Assembly (NCBI GenBank): GCA_029931535.1
Contig: JAQPZY010001561.1
Span: forward strand, 3,837,001 to 3,901,000
Reading direction: 5' to 3'
DNA: 64,000 nucleotides
Origin: Margaritifera margaritifera
Lineage: Eukaryota > Mollusca > Bivalvia > Unionida > Margaritiferidae
The notes beneath the pieces were generated by a model. The model was given only the letters and a program-made list of their open reading frames with translations, searched no databases and had not been told where the DNA came from. Shown here one piece after another: positions 12,196-24,000 of the stretch; position 1 is the first letter of the stretch, and each line of letters begins with the position of its first letter. The position numbers and the translations under genes are program-made.

Positions 12196-14385
12196 GCTTT
12201 CAGAATCAGTGAGAAATCCTAGCAATATATGCCTGGTCTTTTCAGCTTTTACGTATTTTGTAAGGCACTTGAATCAAAATTATATATCTCATTTAAAAAA
12301 TGGAATAATTTCCGTTAAGGAAATCTGTACGAAACGCAGGTGACATCTTAATTAACGCAGATTGAAGCTTTCTTTTGTTCTCCGCCATTTGTAATGAGGT
12401 GATCGACAGATATGATCCACTCAAAGATAGACAAACACACAAAATAGCGCAGTGAAAAGATGATGTTATTTGTTGCGTGTGTTTTCTTCTTTTAATATAG
12501 TGATCATAGTACGGTATTGCTGAATGCAAACGTTTTATTTACCTTAGTACGATGGAGGATTTTGTACCGGAGGGTTTCGAAGTCATTACAGAGTACTCCG
12601 GGAAACGTTGCCACAAAGCAAATCCTGTACTATCATTATTCTTTGCATGATCAGTAATGCTAATGAGTAATCTTCAGTAACAACTTAACCCTCCCACTCC
12701 ACCGCCCCTCCATAATATACAAGTGTTCTCGCGCTGTTGACATACGAATCATGTTACTAAATTCTTAAATATCTGCTGCTCAATACAATTTACTGGATAA
12801 GCGCGAACTGAAAATTTTGACCTAATAGTAAACTTGTCATGGATAATTGTAAAATTGGCAAAGGTGTTTTTAACTTATTTCACTTATCAAATACTCCTCC
12901 TCCAACGACAACGAAATCACACATTCTCCCACTTTGGGTCAAAACATCCATACCGCATCCATCGTGCTTACTATTATCTGCAACTTGCGTAAGCCTGCTG
13001 AGGAGTCGGTATAAGTAAAACAAACACCGTACTCACTTGGCACGAAAACTTTCCGTTTTCGAGTACAGTTACGTCACAAAAATAGCACACGTCTAACCAG
13101 TCAAAATCTGGCCGATCATGTAAGAATTGTCTTGTGTTTCTCTTTGATGACGGGTACACAATTACTGACTGCTTGATACCTTTTCGTCCCCATTCCTAGT
13201 CCTTGCATTCCTCTGTCCATCCGTCTGTCTGTAATTGTATCTTATCCTAAATCGATGGGTAGAAATTAGCTAAACGTAGCAATTCACTTATCCCTGAGTT
13301 GGGTGGGGTGAAGGTGGGACTGGGATTTTTTTTCTAATAGCTTGAAAAAAAATTCTTGCTCTGATTTGTGGAATAAAAGAAAACAAAATTCTACTTGGAA
13401 AAGGAAATCCCAGCCCCCTCACCGGAAAATGAAATCCCAGCCCCCTCACCGGAAAATTAAATCATCAGTCCCTTAGGTTCATGGGGGCAAATGTATAAAA
13501 TAATTGAATTATTTGTACAGACATTTTCTAGTATTATTGTTACAATATTATATATTGTTGATACAGACATATCTGTCACAAAAATCTTGTAATTATTTAA
13601 GCAAGGGCAGCTCCTGGTGATTTAGGTTTCACTCCAGTTTCATATTTTTGCACCGGGTAAATTTCTAAAGGAAATGTTAGTTCCGACATTTGCCATACGG
13701 GATCATATGCTATATAAATTAGAATCAAGGAATGCTTGTATTGGCGTGAATCCGTTTTATTTTAGGCAATCAATATGTACCAAATGCTGCGGCTGTATAG
13801 CTGTGTATGATTACCATAGGATTAAAACGCAAAACACTAGCCCTCTTCAATAAGGGTTGTTATCTCCACTGATTTATTACCTCCCCTTGCGTGCTCTTCA
13901 TCAATAAAGATAAAATTGACGTATTCAAAAAATTTGGGGAGCCTCTGACTGAACGCCCAGTTTTAGAAAACAAATTTGTGCACCAAACTTTTGAGATGAA
14001 ATTTAAAGAGTTTAACCGGTCAGATTTTCTTCAAATTTCATCTAGAGAAAGGCAAGTTAAGGTACTTAAATCTCTCCATGAGTGTAGATGTAGGAAAATT
14101 CATTTGTAATAGGGACAGGGTAAACGTGCCGAATTTAAACAACCATTTCTTAAGTGTATAATCTGGATTTAAACGGGCGCAGAATAAGTCTGACTTTAAA
14201 ATGCGACCAAATCACCAGTTACACTGATACAGAATTTTATTTGGATCATATAAGGTTTTGGCATTTGAACCTCAAAGTTTGAACCTGAAGCAGACGACAT
14301 GTCAGATATTGAATTTTGTGAAAACTGGATAGTAACCATAACCAATTAAGACAAGAGACCGAAGTGGGCAGCGCGTTTTGAAAAG
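12196..14385. other. No recognised gene; short duplication
   Basis: The only structure is a direct duplication of AATCCCAGCCCCCTCACCGG (about 13407 and 13433). The 72-residue plus-strand frame at 13891-14109 contains DVFKKFGEPLTERPVLENKF. It is not framed by evident splice sites and is not assigned. Confidence 0.35.
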
Positions 14386-14389
14386 AAGA

Positions 14390-15430
14390 TATTTAAAAGT
14401 AGTTATATTATTAGTACTGGTGGGAATATGTGATGGCAGATTGGCATTGTTTGTAGAAGTCCTTCATAGCAGGATGCGTTCCGTCAAAATTGGTTAAATT
14501 CAATAAAGCTGTTTCTGAGAATAAGTTGCTTAAAAAAAATTCTATTTTTAGTAACGGGAGTCATACCTATTCGCTGATTTGCATCATTTGTACAAATGTG
14601 AAAGCCCTTCATGTCAGAATGATCCCTGTCAAATTTAGTCAAATTCTGTTCAGCGGTTTTTGAGAAGCCCATGAGATGTTCTTCTATTTTTAGTAACAGA
14701 GGTCATGTTTGATGGCGGATCTGCACCATTTGTGAAAGCCCTTCTTGCCAGGATGCTTTCTGTAGTAGGTAAAATGCTGCAGCCTAGTTGTTGAAAATGA
14801 AGTAATTTAAAACATTTCTATTTTAGGTCACTGCAGCCATATTTTATGTCAAATCGGCATCATTTGTCCAAATATGACAGGCATTCATTCCAGAATGCTC
14901 ATCGTCGAATTTGGTCAAATTCTGTTTAGCAGCTTTTGAGAAGTCATTGACATGTGTTTCTATTTTTAGTAATGGTGGCCATATTTGGTGGCGGATCATC
15001 AACATTTGTACAAACTTGAAGACCTTTATGCCAATATGTTTTCTGTTAAATCTGGTCAAATTCTGTTGAGTGGTTTTTAGGAAGTTGTTTTAGAGGTATT
15101 TCTATTTTTTAGTAACAAAAGTCATGTATGATGTGCGATCGGCACCATTTATAAAATGAAAGCTATTCATGCCAGGATACCTTCTGTCAAAGTTGCTCAG
15201 ATTTTGCGGAGCGGGTTCCAAAAAGAAGACATTTAAAACTTTTCCTTGTTTAAGCAATGACGGCCATATTTGATGGCAGACCGGCATAATTTGCATAAAT
15301 GTTAAAGGCATTCATAGCAGGATGTTTTCCGTCACATTTGTTCAAAATTATGTTCAGAATTTTTGTTGTTGTTGAGAATTAATTTGTTTCTATTATTAGT
15401 AACAGCAGCCGTATTGAATATGGGATCAGC
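14390..15430. repeat. Diverged ~140-bp tandem repeats, about 7 copies
   Basis: The phrase (T)TTCTATTTTTAGTAAC recurs near 14540, 14683, 14817, 14958, 15100 and 15388. Each is followed by a GTCAT(A/G)TTTGATGGC-like block, CATTTGTACAAA, CCAGGATG and TCAAATTCTGTT segments. Similarity between copies is partial, so the array is old. Short minus-strand frames (14484-14672, 14844-15059, 15102-15311) follow the repeat and are not genes. Confidence 0.75.
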
Positions 15431-15435
15431 TTCAT

Positions 15436-16010
15436 TCGTAAAAACTGTAAAGGCCTTTATATAACGATACCTTGTTAAGTCTGACTGAAACTATAAAGGC
15501 CTTTATACCACGATACCTTGTTAAGTCTGACTGAAACTGTAAAGGCCTCTATACCACGATACCCTTGTTAAGTCTGACTGAAACTGTAAAGGCCTTTATA
15601 CCACGATATCCTTGTTAAGACTGACTGAAACTGTAAAGGCCTCTATACCACGATACCCTTGTTAAGTCTGACTGAAACTGTAAAGGCCTTTATACCACGA
15701 TACCCTTGTTAAGTCTGACTGAAACTGTAAAGGCCTCTATACCACGATACCCTTGTTAAGTCTGACTGAAACTGTAAAGGCCTTTATACCACGATACCCT
15801 TGTTAAGTCTGACTGAAACTGTAAAGGCCTCTATACCACGATACCCTTGTTAAGTCTGACTGAAACTGTAAAGGCCTTTATACCACGATACCCTTGTTAA
15901 GTCTGACTGAAACTGTAAAGGCCTTTATACCACGATACCCTTGTTAAGTCTGACTGAAACTGTAAAGGCCTCTATACCACGATACCCTTGTTAAGTCTGA
16001 TTGAAACTGA
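15436..16010. repeat. 47-bp minisatellite with 94-bp higher order, 12 copies
   Basis: Unit AAAGGCCTCTATACCACGAT then ACCCTTGTTAAGTCTGACTG and AAACTGT, 47 bp. In the central copies CCTCTATA and CCTTTATA alternate almost strictly, which defines a 94-bp dimer as the unit of the latest amplification. Confidence 0.96.
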
Positions 16011-16094
16011 ATTTTTGTTTTTTGAGAAGTTGAAAATAGCAATTGTTGACGGACGACGCACGCAGGGACATATCATAAGCTCACTTAGCCTGAT

Positions 16095-16255
16095 AGCCAG
16101 ATAAACTAAAAGTTATCTCATAAAGTGTAATAAAGAAACTAAGTGAGTTATCTCATAAAGTGCAATAAAGAAACTAAGTGAGTAATCTCATAAAGTGTAA
16201 TAAAGAAACTAAGTGAGTTGTCTCATAAAGTGTAATAAAGAAACTAAGTGAGAAA
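16095..16255. repeat. 36-bp minisatellite, about 4 copies
   Basis: Unit GTTATCTCATAAAGTGTAAT then AAAGAAACTAAGTGA, with single-base variants. Confidence 0.93.
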
Positions 16256-16860
16256 ACTTCAACGACTCAACGCGTCACTGTTTGTAAAATAAGTCATTTA
16301 CCAAATTACCAAAATTAAAAGTTATGTAACTGCGCAGCCAAGAATGTTCAAAACTGACCTAAATGCAAACTTAGCCAAAGTCACTGAGGCGCGTAATGTA
16401 AGGTCACACTGATCTAATTTTGGTAGGCTAGTTTGTACTCACGAAGATGCACCCATACAAAGCAAAGTTGCTCAACTATGCCTCAAATAATGCGTGAGAA
16501 ACAGACCCAAATGCAAAACAGGTTGAACGGTCGTACGGACGTTCGGAGAATGTATGTATATAGTAGCGTTTTACGGTACCTCAGCACAGTAGTGGCTATA
16601 TTGTGCCAATTAAAGGCGAAGTTCGAAAAATTTAAATTGAATTTCACAAACATATAGGAAGATAAACCCTTCCAAATAAATGCAGACATGAAGTGCAAGA
16701 AGATAAATATGTCAGTAAAGATGTTACAATTTTAAAAATGTATATAAAATTAAAGATAAAGGGAACACATGTCTAATCCTTGAAACATACGGTCAAAGTC
16801 TGTTACATAAACCGCATTCCCTCAAAAAGTCAAATATTTTCTCTGTGATACATAATCAAT
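16256..16860. other. No recognised feature
   Basis: Flank between the 36-bp array and the 3' end of the LINE. The overlapping frames on opposite strands at 16433-16698 have no supporting motif. Confidence 0.4.
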
Positions 16861-18812
16861 CAGTTTCCTCATGCAGTCCACATCAAAATACTTTTCACTC
16901 GACAAGGATGTCTTTCACTGTCATTGGACACTGGGATTGTATGCACTCCGGTCGAGGTTGAACTACACTGAAACCTCCACAAGAAAACAAATTTCATCAT
17001 CTTTAGGAGATATGCGTGAATTAGGTATGTGTGTCCAATACGCAATCGCCACAGTACCACCTCATCTCTGCTATTTGTTATATACGAGAAGTGCCACTCT
17101 CCAATAGTGGTTTGATTGTCTTTGTGTGTGTAATTTTCATTCCACATTTTTAGACAGGTACGACAAATATGCTAATTTTATACGATATTTGAAATCAGTA
17201 TATGGAATCTTCCATTCGGAAACGTTTTACTGCAGGGCAGCTTTGGCTGCTTTATCTGTCCTTTCATTACCCTTTATATCAATGTGACTAGGCAGCCATC
17301 AGTAGAAAATACTTTTCCCCACATATTTCTCTAACATCTGGGATATTAACGGATTGCCAGATTTCAGATTTTGCAAGGTTTTTAATGTGGAAACCGAGGC
17401 CAAAAAGATAATCACATTTATTTTTTGAGAGTTTCAACGTAGTTCAGATCTTTTAGTATGGCTGTAATTTCTGCAGTAAATATTTAGACCTTATCCGGTA
17501 CACGGCTCGGATGGTGCCATGGAGTGCTGTAATAGCAGCTCCAACACTGTCTTTCAAACCGTCTGTATCAAGGGACGTATGGCTACGATAGGAGGCTCTG
17601 ATTTCATTGAATTTGCTTTGAAAAAGGAGAGGATATTGTTTGGTAGTATACTGAAGAGCCAATTTTGTTCCTCTGAGATAAAGGGATGGTTCATTTGCCT
17701 CAACATACGGGCTTTATGAAGGGGAAGTTCTAGATGCACCCAGACAAAGTCCAAGTCCATGATTGTGTATCGGATCAAGCATCTGCTGGTAAGATTTATA
17801 AGTTGATCCGTACACAATCGAGTCACAGTCAAGTTTAGACCTTACTAATGACCTGTATAACCGGAGCAAAACCTTCCTATCTGCGCTCCAATCTGTATTT
17901 TCCATGACTATTATTACATCCAGGTCTTACTGACATTTTTTCCTCAGGTATCAATATGTGGGAAAAAAAGTTTGTTTACGATCGAAAATAATCACACAAA
18001 ATTTGGTCTCCTCCACAACTGGAATAAGACAACCATCTAGATGGAGCTTTGGGTCATCATGAATACAACGAATCTGTAGAAGTGCATAGAAACAGTTTAA
18101 GATTTCGAACCCGTTTTCTTTTTCCCATTTCTGAACTCTCTGTCTATCTATAGTTGACTTTCAATAGTATGCATACCCTTTAATCTATAGCAGATCAAAA
18201 AGTCTCGACATATAATGAGCAGTCAGTTTTTGGATTAAGGCATTTTACTATGCTGTTAATTTTGGTGTTCAATAGGATGACTGACAATATCCTGCCATGA
18301 GGTACACCCATCTCCTGCGGATAGTTTTCAGAAAGGTTAACGACTACCTTAATATTAAATTTTTTATCTTTTAAAAAGCTGGAGATTAAATTAGATAGAG
18401 TGCGTTGAATGGGTCATTCATTTTTTGCATAATTCCATGTGGTGTCATAAGCTTTCTCCAAGTCGAAAAAGACGGCGGCTATATGTTCTTTCTTTATAAA
18501 AGCTTCTCGAATAAATGCTTCAAGTCTGACAAGATGGTCTATTGTGCTTATGTGGCGCCTGGATCCGCACTGAACGTGTGATAGCAGTTTGTTGGATTCG
18601 AGATATCCCAGTAGTCTATCATCCGTTCCTTCGTTTTGCAAACACAGCTTGTTAATGATATGGGGCGATATCTGGACGGTTCGGCTTGGTCCTTTCCAAG
18701 TTCAAGAACTGGTACCAATGTTACTTCTCGCCAAGACTTGGAAGTCCCCAGTTTCCCAAATTTTATTGAACATGTTCAGCAGTGTATCTGGTACGTGTTT
18801 CAAATATATAGT

Positions 18813-19962
18813 ATTATCACAGTAACGCAATCTTGATTGCTAGACCACGTCGAGTTGTCAGCATTAGAAAATCCGGATCATGACGAGACGCGAAGCGTCG
18901 TCATGATCCGGATTTTATTGTTGGCAACGAGACGTGATCTAGCAATCAAAATTTCATTACTGTGATAATTATATTTTTGTTATATACCTATCATATTTCA
19001 GATAATTAATAAAATCACAATATGTAGTTGAAAAACACAAGAAATTGCTAAACATTTCAACCTCTTTAATACGAACTTCATCTTAAAGCATAAACCGAAT
19101 TACTTTTTGAAAGGTTGAGATGCGCATGAATATTAGTTTATGAATGAAGTTTGTGAAACAACGCTCGTTCAGTTTGACTACCATCACTGTCAATAACACG
19201 AATTCTTCGACGCTTGAGGGCAGACTAGTCATATATGTGATTTACAGTTATTGTGTACTTCTGAAATTTTTCATCACGGAAGTTTTCACCAGCTGAATGA
19301 CTGGAAGTTTCTTTCAGACGCTAGGTTGAATGCGGTTGAACAATTTTGGGCAAAACATTGTGAGAGGCTCCGATGGGAACTTGACACGGGAATGACAACA
19401 TTATTTTGACAGTTATTTACAACAGGATTGGAGAAATTTTTGGAACTTGATGGTAAAGATTTGTTGCAGAGAATATTACCCATTTATATTTTCAAATTCA
19501 TTCATTATGCGTGAAACTCACTAACGTTGCCATTTATGAATTTCCGTAAATGGGTTGTACTGTACAACTGTAATGTTTTGGTACGCGATTTCCGAATATG
19601 ATCTTGATTCAGACGAACATTTTGGCAATATTTTACTACTTCAAAATAAAGGAATAAATGCTTTTTTATTGTTGTTGTGACAAAAACATGGTTTCGACCT
19701 TTCAGATATTTTACACATAGAGCAAGATTTCTTAACTAACGTCGATGTGAGAGCTTTGTTTACTGTTAGTGTTGGCATTCCATCGCTAGGGGCGCGCTAT
19801 TGTCACCAGGAAACCTCGAGGATAAAGTAATCTCAGCCTCGTTTGAGAGTATGGTGATACGGGTTTAGAAAACGATAGTATCGTTTTCCTGCTTGTAGGA
19901 AATGACGGTAAAATTCTGGCTCTTTCTTGGGTAGAAAATTGGTAGGTATATAATAAAAGGGG
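18813..19962 (-). mobile_element. DUF3504/Crypton-like element, copy A, inserted in the LINE
   Basis: LINE coding sequence stops at about 18812 and resumes at about 19963, which gives both ends. The left end is a long imperfect hairpin (18815-18967): arms of about 75 bases begin TATCACAGTAA / TTACTGTGATA, and the centre around 18893 is nearly perfect. Next is GTTATATACC (18978). The right end is simple, GGTATATAATAAAAGG (19945-19960), with no hairpin. A minus-strand frame at 19286-19483 ends in sequence like NFSNPVVNNCQNNVVIPV, which resembles the asparagine/cysteine-rich tail of DUF3504 proteins (Crypton recombinases and relatives of KCTD1/ZMYM/QRICH1). The rest of the gene is missing, so the copy is internally deleted. 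Confidence 0.6.
18815..18967. repeat. Long imperfect palindrome
   Basis: Inverted repeat with arms of about 75 bases and about 85% identity by eye. The innermost stem AAAATCCGGATCATGACGA is matched by TCGTCATGATCCGGATTTT around a few-base loop. It forms one end of Crypton-like copy A. Confidence 0.92.
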
Positions 19963-20640
19963 ATATCACCTGGTCATGCTGAAGTGTCATGGGTTCAATC
20001 AAGACAGTCTTGTAGCTCACCAAGAGTGAAAGGTTTATTGTAATCTTCAGCGCTAAAAGATTTGAAACTTGGAGGAATATTTTCTTTCAAGTTTTTGACC
20101 AGGCGGAAGTTTTCAGAATAATTCTCTTGTGAGGAGTGTTTTGCGAATGTTTCAGCCAATGTATAAGAGATTTCAGGTACAGTCGTGTCCATTTAATAAA
20201 ATTTCTTTATATGTCTGATATGATACGATTTATTTTCGCCAGTGATCTTTCGCCCCGTATTCATAGAGAAGCGAGAGTTCAAGCTAGAAACATAGGATCT
20301 CCATGCTTTCATTTTGCTATCCCTAATGGTGCGACAAGCTTTAGCTCGACATACTCGGCATTTATTCAGATTTTCATTTGTTGGATTGGCTTTAAAATGC
20401 TGAAAGACCTTTTTCCGTCACCTGATGTCGTCTTCGCATGCATCATCAAACATTTGCTTGTTGACACGTTTAGGAATCGCCGAAGTTTTGATATTTTATT
20501 CTAAGCAACATCCTGGAGTATCTTTGTAAATAGGGGTATAGGATCCACCACGTTGTCAAAACGATGAGCTTTCAAATTTGATTCGCAGAGGGAATGAAAC
20601 GTTTCCCAACTGGACGTTCGGAGAAAGATATCATTGATTA

Positions 20641-21115
20641 TATATGTCCCATCCACATTACAGACTGACATGCGCAAAAAAAAAAAAAATTAAAAAAAAA
20701 AAAAAAAATAAAAAATGTGTCCATATGACATAGATCATAGATGCCCTCGCTCAATTTTTGTCAGAAAATGGTGAAAATCGAACTTAATCCAGGTCTACCA
20801 ACATACAGCCTCATACCAAATTTGGTTTAAATTCAAAGCCTTTCAAATGTTATTCAGCAAAAGCTAAATATGTGAATGACTACACGTGACACAACATGAC
20901 GGGAAGTACGGACATGGGCATCACTATATATGCCCCCTGCATAGAATATGGCAGGGCGTTAAGACTGTATATTGAGTAGCCTTGATGGCTATGGCTATGG
21001 TAGAGGTATAAAGTGTCTGCGGGTTGAAGACAATTGAACATGAAGGTTAAATGAGTGAATCCAGGTCATACAAGGAGCAAAACAACCTTTGCTACCTCAC
21101 TAAACTACCTGGGCC

Positions 21116-21119
<4 letters not shown>
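20641..21119. other. A-rich tract and unclassified sequence
   Basis: Two A-runs lie at about 20677-20715. The plus-strand A-run does not fit the tail of the adjacent minus-strand LINE, so it may end another plus-strand element. No gene seen. Confidence 0.4.

Positions 21120-21207
<88 letters not shown>
21120..21207. repeat. (CT)n then (TA)n microsatellite
   Basis: CT repeat at 21120-21152 followed directly by a TA repeat at 21153-21209. The plus-strand frames giving SLSLS...IYIYI are artefacts. Confidence 0.97.
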
Positions 21208-21209
<2 letters not shown>

Positions 21210-21211
<2 letters not shown>

Positions 21212-21488
21212 GTATTTGCTGGCCTATAAGTCGATACTTTTTGATCTGGAAGTTTGGGCTTCGTCTTATTCTAATCCGAATCGACTTATATATGAATTAA
21301 TCTGGAATAGCATAGTGATACCATTAATATTCATGAAACCGGAAGTTACTAGCGAAAGTGACGAAACAAGGTGTTGTTCTGGCTTCGTCTTATATTCTGC
21401 ATCGACTTATATATGGATGAAGGATTGAAAATTGACGAAATTAGCGAATTCGACTTATACTCCGCATCGACTTATAGGCCGGAAAATA

Positions 21489-21491
<3 letters not shown>
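21210..21491. mobile_element. TA-flanked MITE inside a TA microsatellite
   Basis: Terminal inverted repeats of about 28 bases: CCGTATTTGCTGGCCTATAA on the left, and TCGTATTTTCCGGCCTATAA as the reverse complement of the right end. TA lies on both sides, as for TA-targeting (Tc1/mariner-like) transposition. Inside, the TIR motif TATAAGTCGA or its complement recurs at about 21223, 21280, 21403, 21449 and 21467. It is 282 bp and non-coding. Confidence 0.7.

Positions 21492-21559
<68 letters not shown>
21492..21559. repeat. (TA)n microsatellite
   Basis: Continuation of the TA run on the right side of the MITE. Confidence 0.97.
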
Positions 21560-21561
<2 letters not shown>

Positions 21562-22040
21562 CCGGATCACTCTTGAAACTTATTAAAAGATCATGTGGGA
21601 ACAAGAGAAAAATGTATCAGAGATGGAATAAAAATGTGTAGTCTCTTGAGAGGTGGTATTTTAAGACAGGTGATCTCTTAAGAAAGATGATCTCTTAAGA
21701 CAGGTAGTCATTGGCAGAGGTTTTACTGTAACTGTAACAATGAAATTACAGACCTATCATAAAACGGATAATAATTTAAACACATTTTATTATCACAATA
21801 TGGTTAAAGGGAATGCACACTTGAACAATACACATAATAACACTGACCCTCCATGTAACCGTTCTCCTAGCATTTAAATTTATTACAATTAAAAATGGCA
21901 CAAGATAAAGTATTATGTACCTGTAATAGGCTTGAAAAAAACTAGCATTATGCACAATTTTTGGACTACAGTATCTTTCATCTTCCATTTTGTTTGTATT
22001 TGAAATTTAAAGAGAAAGAAGCCTTGAAAAGTAAACCTAC
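21560..22040. other. No recognised gene; short local repeats
   Basis: A small direct repeat of GATCTCTTAAGA(C/A)AGGT appears two to three times at 21640-21710. Otherwise AT-rich. Confidence 0.4.
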
Positions 22041-22177
22041 CATAAGTACAAAAGGTGAAACAAATCCTGAAGATACCAATACTACTGTTAGTTGAGTCAT
22101 TTCTGTATATTTAGTCTTGTAAGATGGGAAAAGAGCATCAGACAAATATTCAGCAAGAAACACATGCTTGACTAAAT
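22041..22177 (-). CDS. Candidate internal exon of an unknown gene
   Basis: On the minus strand a 137-nt interval is bounded by TTTCATAAG and by ATG|GTAGGT. It reads open as 45 codons after two leading bases. It encodes LVKHVFLAEYLSDALFPSYK and then TKYTEMTQLTVVLV plus SSGFVSPFVLM. The composition is protein-like and less AT-biased than its neighbours. I do not recognise the family. The acceptor lacks a strong pyrimidine tract and no partner exon is found, so a chance frame is possible. It lies 7.5 kb past the end of the RCBTB-like gene and would belong to a different one. Confidence 0.28.
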
Positions 22178-22575
22178 CTTATGAAACTAAGTCAATAGTA
22201 TGTGATTCCTCACTATTCACTCTACACTTGATGTATAAATAGCATATGCAAGCAAGTGCATTAAGCTAATATTTAAAAAGAAATAATTTTCTGTAAAATT
22301 CTCACTTATAAACACAAATTTTCTATCAACACTAATTTTCTTACAAGAATATTAGGTGCATTTTACATATGTTCATTAGTTACTTGTAACTTTTTGAAGA
22401 TGGAGCAGATGCACTGTGGACAGTATTTATTTTTCTTCTTTTCTTTTGAAAACTAGGGTACTCAGTAAATAATATTATACTCTTATGAAATATTTGATAT
22501 TATTAAAGTTTGTAGGTTTCAATAAATTCAGTTTTAAATGAAAGACTAAGACTGATCAATAATTGAACTTGGACA
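22178..22575. other. No recognised feature
   Basis: AT-rich lead-in to the next array. Confidence 0.4.
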
Positions 22576-22579
22576 AGGC

Positions 22580-24000
22580 TCCAGACTTTAATGCTGTATT
22601 ACATATACTCTAATGCTGTATTACATATACTTTAATGCTGTATTACATATACTCTAATGCTGTATTACATATACTGTTTTGCATATACTTTAATGCTGTG
22701 CTACATATACTGTATTACATATACTTTAATGCTGTGCTACATATACTGTTTTTCATATACTCTAATGCTGTATTACATATACTGTTTTGCATATACTCTA
22801 ATGCTGTATTACATATACTCTAATGCTGTATTACATATACTCTAATGCTGTACTATATATACTGTTTTGCATATACTCTAATGCTGTATTACATATACTG
22901 TTTTGCATATACTCTAATGCTGTATTACAAATAGTTTTGCATATACTCTAATGCTGTGCTACATATACTGTTTTGCATATACTTTAATGCTGTGCTACAT
23001 ATACTGTTTTGCATATACTCTAATGCTGTATTACATATACTCTAATGCTGTATTACATACACTGTTTTGCATATACTTTAATGCTGTGCTACATATACTG
23101 TATTACATATACTCTAATGCTGTGCTACATATACTGTTTTGCATATACTTTAACGCTGTGCTACATATACTGTTTTGCATATACTTTAATGCTGCATTAC
23201 ATATACTGTTTTGCATATACTTTAATGCTGTGCTACATATACTGTATTACATATACTCTAATGCTGTATTACATATACTCTAATGCTGTGCTACATATAC
23301 TGTTTTGCATATACTATAATGCTGTATTACATATACTCTAATGCTGTGCTACATATACTGTTTTGCATATACTATAATGCTGTATTACATATACTTTAAT
23401 GCTGTGCTGCATATACTGTTTTGCATATACTATAATGCTGTATTACATATACTCTAATGCTGTGCTATATATACTGTTTTGCATATACTATAATGCTGTA
23501 TTACATATACTCTAATGCTGTGCTGCATATACTGTTTTGCATATACTATAATGCTGTATTACATATACTTTAATGCTGTGCTGCATTTACTGGTTTGCAT
23601 ATACTATAATGCTGTATTACATATACTTTAATGCTGTGCTACATATACTGTTTTGCATATACTATAATGCTGTATTACATATACTTTAATGTTGTGCTGC
23701 ATTTACTGGTTTGCATATACTATAATGCTGTATTACATATACTGTAATGCTGTGCTACATATACTGTTTTGCATATACTATAATGCTGTATTACATATAC
23801 TCTAATGCTGTGCTGCATATACTGTTTTGCATATACTATAATGCTGTATTACATATACTCTAATGCTGTGCTGCATATACTGTTTTGCATATACTATAAT
23901 GCTGTATTACATATACTATAATGCTGTATTACATATACTTTAATGCTGTGCTACATATACTATACCTTAATGCTGTATTACATATACTCTAATAATGTGC
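22580..24000. repeat. 16/20/22-bp minisatellite with 58-bp higher order
   Basis: Basic modules are TAATGCTGTATTACATATACTC (22 bp, in two parts TAATGCTGTA + TTACATATACTC), ATGCTGTGCTACATATACTG and TTTTGCATATACTATA. The left part mixes modules irregularly. From about 23285 they settle into a 58-bp composite (20+16+22) repeated about ten times. Open frames with NAVLHILFCIY repeats are artefacts. Confidence 0.96.

Larger units (their letters stand above)
16860..20640 (-). pseudogene. Dead non-LTR retrotransposon (I/Nimbus-like LINE), split by an insertion
   Basis: Read on the minus strand, fragments follow the order of an I/Jockey-type pol. The sequence before the reverse transcriptase lies at 20640-19990 (KCRVCRAKARRTIRDSKMKA, TFAKHSSQENYSENFRLVKN, FTLGELQDCLD). 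RT follows at 18800-18410 (QCGSRRHISTIDHLVRLEAF, AAVFFDLEKAYDTTW). The catalytic YxDD box at 18212-18201 reads YVET, so both aspartates are lost. The thumb at 17905-17714 reads LYRSLVRSKLDCDSIVYGS. The RNase H end at 17310-17220 reads WLPSHIDIKGNERTDKAAKA. The distal C-terminal region at 17110-16900 reads VLWRLRIGHTYLIHAYLLK. There are stops and frameshifts throughout, and no intact endonuclease is seen. The gap at 18813-19962 is a younger Crypton-like element inserted in the coding sequence. Confidence 0.9.

Noticed and set aside
21051..21586. SLSLS/IYIYI frames
   Set aside because: Translations of CT and TA microsatellites.
22635..23341. Frames rich in NAVLHILFCIY
   Set aside because: Products of the 22/16/20-bp array; several phases are open together.
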